A stretch of DNA of 64,000 nucleotides, from positions 622,001 to 686,000 of the forward strand of contig WPIO01000139.1 in NCBI GenBank assembly GCA_009760855.2. Reading direction: 5' to 3'. This stretch comes from Cristatella mucedo. Taxonomy: Eukaryota; Bryozoa; Phylactolaemata; Cristatellidae. Below the pieces are notes generated by a model. That model was not told the DNA's origin. It worked only from the letters and a program-made list of their open reading frames with translations, and did not search any database. Positions within the stretch are counted from its first letter, which is position 1. Every line of letters begins with the position of its first letter. Shown here one piece after another: positions 60,170 through 64,000 of this stretch. Position numbers and translations under genes: made by a program.

Positions 60170-62595
60170 TATTTGCCCAATGAATCGTTAAAATTTAAAG
60201 AGATGCTGCCTGATCTGGGGGCGCTTAGAGATTTGAAGAATTGACTGTAAGCTTAAGGGTGGTGCGTACCGACAGTGATGCAACCTATAAAAACCTCTAG
60301 CAAACTCCAAAATACTCGGAGATTTCCGAATATGAAGGAGTGATCTACAAATGAGCTCGTGAGGCTGCAGCTCTGGTAGCGCATTGACATCACGTAGAAA
60401 TTACACACTCACAGTTTTTTAGTTTAGTAGAGAACCCATCATTAACTTCAATACAAGGGACCAATATTGCTGACCAAACATGTACATTTTCCTCTGCATT
60501 GACCACTGCAAGCCGTGCGATAGCCATTAAGGTTATTCTGTCATTGACGGGAAACTTGCCAAAGAGTAATTGATTTACTCAACTAATTAATTGTTATCAA
60601 ACAACGGACACAGACTCTACCAAAGTCTTTATGTGCATTTTAACCAAAGTAATAAATATCGTTGTGAGCAAGCTAAGTCAATATAAGCTGTGAACTAGTA
60701 CATATCACTGCGTGGTGGCGCAAGTAAATGTAAGACATTTACTTACGTTGTGGCAGAGATCATGGAATTTCTCCCATGTGATTGGATCGTTGCAGCTGGA
60801 TAGACTTATCTTCTGAAAAGCAGAGAAGTCGCACATTTTTTATTATTCGCTCGGCCAATATATCTTCAGAATATCTGCTCCTTTCCTTAATAGTAAGACA
60901 ACCAAATGAGAGCAGACGTCAGTAATAAACTAACGTGCATGTTCCTTAGAGATTGTTAAGACACCACGTGATCGTTAAATGGTACATTAAATCACATTTT
61001 CAGAAAGCAAAATAAAATCTATGGCAATAAAGCACAAACAAATGTTGGAAGCCATGCCGTCAGCCAACAGGAAAAACAGGCAAGTACGTCTTCAAAAGGG
61101 GATTCAATGAAGCACTTACAAAAATTATTAAATCCCTAAGTAAAACAAACAAGAGATATTTTTTGTGCTGATTCTTAGTTAGAAAAAAAACGGTGATAAG
61201 TACAGGCAGTTTGAATGGGATGCATGAATTCAGATTTATCTAGGTCGTGCTCATGAAAAATCCTTTAAAATATTGGGAATCAAAAAAGATTTTTGAGAGG
61301 CTTTGGAGGCTTCACTTGCAGCTGATGTGGGACCAGGAAACGTATGATATATACATATTGATATTAATATATATAATATTTAGTATTATATATATATCTT
61401 ATAATTATTTTTTGATTTTTAAAAGGCTTATATTCCCTGTATGTATATGTCCGTACGTCTACCTTCCGTTCCCGCCATACATGTTCCCGTCATTCCCGTC
61501 CGTCGCCTTCGCGATCGGTGTCCACTTTAATCCCTGCCCACCTGTCCCCGTATGTCCCGGTACAGCAAAAATATCTTATGACAAGATAAAGTGAAAACTA
61601 CGAGCATTAATAAAGTGTCAATAGAGAGAAGCATTTGGCAGCTATGACCAAAATACGCACGTACACGTCCACAAGCACCTTTGCCCTACATACTCACAAA
61701 AATACGTTCGCAAAAAACTGACAGTCAGCATTTAAAAACCACTATTAAAAGAGAGCCGTTTAACAGGTTGCTACGAGGAGGCAATTTAAGAAAGTTTCTT
61801 TGACGATCTTTTACTATTAGATGGGATAATGTATCATTTCACTGCTTAAACGATCATTCCATTACTCATCGAAAACTAACATGGCGATGCACAATACGCA
61901 AAGAAATGACATCTCTATGGTGGCTAAGATTATTACTACTAATATTACTTGAACTACCATTTGCTTAGTGCAATGCCAATGCTAGGAATACTGAAACGTA
62001 TCTTAATTTTGAACGCAGAGTAAAATCAAGGATGCTCAATAGAGAGTATGGGAATAGAGAGACCCACGAGGCTTTGACTACCAAAGTCAAGAGATCTACT
62101 TCCACCGCATGAAATGCTTGATGGCTAATGAGTTCAGTGAAACGTGCAGACTCGCTTAGAAAGGTTTTTATTTCCAGCTGCTGATTTATCTCTTCTTTTT
62201 CGAGCTAGTTTATAAAAAAATGAACACAATTATAAAAATGATAAATTCCGGTTGGCAGCCTTAAGTGTTTATCTTGAGAGGTTTCCTTACTGCCTTCATG
62301 CTCTTTCCTGTTGCAAAGAAGGAATATTTCTTGTTGATATACTGTCCTGTTTTAGCAGATATACACAGTATTTCAATCAATATATGCAAGTCAAAATCTA
62401 GGTCCGCCGCATTTTAAGCAGTAATAGTGCTAATACCGGATCTAAGGTCCAGGTTTGACTTCATTCAGTGGCCGAACGCAGAAAATAATAGACCCAATGT
62501 GGTAACTTGCCAACGATACACTGACTTAACCAAACGCCAGAGTGTTTGAAATCGGCAATGCCATTCAGAGCAGGGATACTAACTAATTCCAATAT
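60170..62595. other. AT-rich intergenic, no gene seen
   Basis: About 2.4 kb. A possible SINE1 relic lies at 60490-60600 (CATTGACCACTGCAAGCCG, then ATAGCCATTAAGGTTATTC). A 115-codon frame at 61247-61594 is low-complexity and not called. Confidence 0.45.
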
Positions 62596-62599
62596 CTTT

Positions 62600-63095
62600 T
62601 GGGAAAGAATTGAACAGTTTATATCAGACTACGATGCACCACTTAACGGTACTACTGTCATACCTAGCTGAACTGCTTCACAAGTTTCAGCCTCAAAACC
62701 TCAGGTCCTCTATTGACAATAAATTACATGCTGTATTGCTACACTTAAGGATAGTTTGCGATAGAAGCTTTGAATCTGCTGGTCCTAGACTGTAGAATTC
62801 ACTTTACAAAATAATTGTGGCAATGCTCTATTCTCTTGCTGCTAATTGCGGAGAATCTTTTCAAGCCGTCCTGTGCTGCTACTTCAGTACAACAATCTTA
62901 GTAGACTGCCCTCCAGACTCAGCAGCTATGCTTCACACTTTCCTTCTGTTACGTGAGGTGAAGTCTGTTGGCTACTGTATGCATACTGAAAGCCACTCAG
63001 GCTTTGAGAGGTATTATGATAAAACTCTGCAGCGTAAAATGCACTTTGTCTTTGCAACTCTGTGGAGTCATAGGCAGAGAAACTAAATAACTTTA
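62600..63095 (+). mobile_element. LINE-B C-terminal fragment
   Basis: The + strand reads LLHKFQPQNLRSSIDNKL, then CDRSFESAGPRL, SLAANCGESFQAVLCCYF, VDCPPDSAAMLHTFLLL and REVKSVGYCMHTESHSGFE. The block order is the same as the minus-strand copies. One frameshift separates the two halves. Confidence 0.78.
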
Positions 63096-63099
63096 CTTT

Positions 63100-63685
63100 T
63101 TCAATGTCCCGTTTCTTTTCAATTGTCCCGTTATAAAACCTCCTTTAGTTTTAGTATCTGCAATCGCAGACATTAACAGCAAAACTCCTCCAACCGAAAA
63201 TATGAACTGTTAGGGTGGCGTACCAGCAGAGCAGAGCTTTACAATTTAAATTTCAAATTGATCCTTGGCTGAGTTAGCTGAGTTTAATTTACGAGACGTA
63301 AAGCTACACTGTAAATGAAGCTGTTTCAAATTCAAAAGCATATAACACAACAAGCTGCTAATACTTACATCGATGTATTAATTTTCTAAAAGTTCGGACA
63401 CGTCATATATGATGCAGAGATCAGGAAATTCTTTATCCGTAGAGATGTTGCTTCCAATCATCTTTCGGGTTGAACATCGTTCAAATAATCATTGTTATAG
63501 CTTTATATGTCAAAATCGTCAAAACCTCGGTTCTAATTTATAAAATGTTTTATTTTTATTTTTATAGGTACCCTAAACACTCGATTGTTGGGCTGATCTT
63601 TACAGTATTTTCGCTGCATGTATCCTTAAATCAAATTATTACGATACCAACCTAATAGTAAGTGGTCAAACATAGTCTCACTCAG
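63100..63685. other. Intergenic, no gene seen
   Basis: No recognised gene. A 17-bp stretch at 63406-63422 is shared with eIF3a intron 7. Confidence 0.4.
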
Positions 63686-63687
63686 AA

Positions 63688-64000
63688 ACTCGAAACGTCA
63701 CCCTCAAAATCGGATCAGCCAGCAACTTCTCGAGGCTTCCGCACAGAGTATGGATGTCCTGTTCCCATACGAGCTTTCACTTGATGATCGCATTAGTTCC
63801 AGGGTCAAGTCTGCTTAAATTTGCTACATCGTATTGTAAAAGTTCCGCCAAGCTTACATACGAGTATCGTGGTAAAATGAATTTCAACGGAAGTGATATC
63901 CAGTTTTAACTTCAAAACTCTCTTTGAAAGTTCTTACTGCCTGGGCAAAAAGACACTCAGATGTGTGCAGCTCTGCAGCCTAAGAATAACGTGCTTATCT
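63688..64000 (+). mobile_element. LINE-A RT-thumb fragment, cut by window end
   Basis: The + strand begins RNVTLKIGSASN, the same block that opens the fragment at 23275, and continues with patches of similarity (GGGTCAAGTCTGCTTAAATT). It runs off the window. Confidence 0.5.

Noticed and set aside
61247-61594. 115-codon frame
   Set aside because: AT-rich, Ile/Tyr/Pro low-complexity translation without a domain.

Overview
This window is nuclear DNA from an intron-rich animal, most likely an invertebrate; I cannot name the phylum. The evidence is two spliced metazoan genes with GT-AG introns, dense LINE and SINE debris, microsatellites and no compact prokaryote-style coding. About 80% of the window is intergenic or intronic and carries no recognisable gene.

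Gene 1 (13501-22863, + strand) is a complete gene for translation initiation factor eIF3 subunit a. I could assemble 22 coding exons with phase-consistent splice sites into one 1241-residue frame, with an AATAAA signal at 22951. Its C-terminus carries a 7-residue repeat array (DDFGRRG) with signs of recent tandem expansion. Several introns hold transposon remnants.

Gene 2 (46062-49851, + strand; 5' end secure, 3' end less so) is a DMRT-family transcription factor. Exon 1 encodes a full DM zinc-binding domain, and a downstream exon encodes a divergent DMA domain. It lies in a GC- and CpG-rich block (about 39.5-51.9 kb) that also holds several perfect inverted repeats, GCG runs and a 400-bp GA microsatellite.

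The rest is mostly decayed mobile DNA, named here with working labels. LINE-A: reverse-transcriptase and C-terminal fragments ending in a GGCGCTTTACA hairpin followed by (ATT)n. LINE-B: C-terminal fragments with a GDRSFSSAGPRLWNSLP-type motif, ending in a GTAACTCC...GGAGTTAC hairpin and (ATTAC)n. SINE1: tRNA-related head with a B box, a foldback in the middle and an (ATTT)n tail. SINE2: tRNA-related head with a LINE-A-like 3' end, which suggests a LINE-SINE partnership. A possible foldback DNA element with 22-bp terminal inverted repeats lies at 43855-44422.

Region by region: 1-13.4 kb, LINE/SINE debris; 13.4-23 kb, eIF3a; 23-39 kb, LINE fragments and unassigned sequence; 39-52 kb, GC-rich block with DMRT; 52-64 kb, LINE-B and LINE-A fragments, microsatellites and unassigned AT-richer sequence. 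The two genes show no functional link. I found no RNA gene, CRISPR array or intact transposon ORF.
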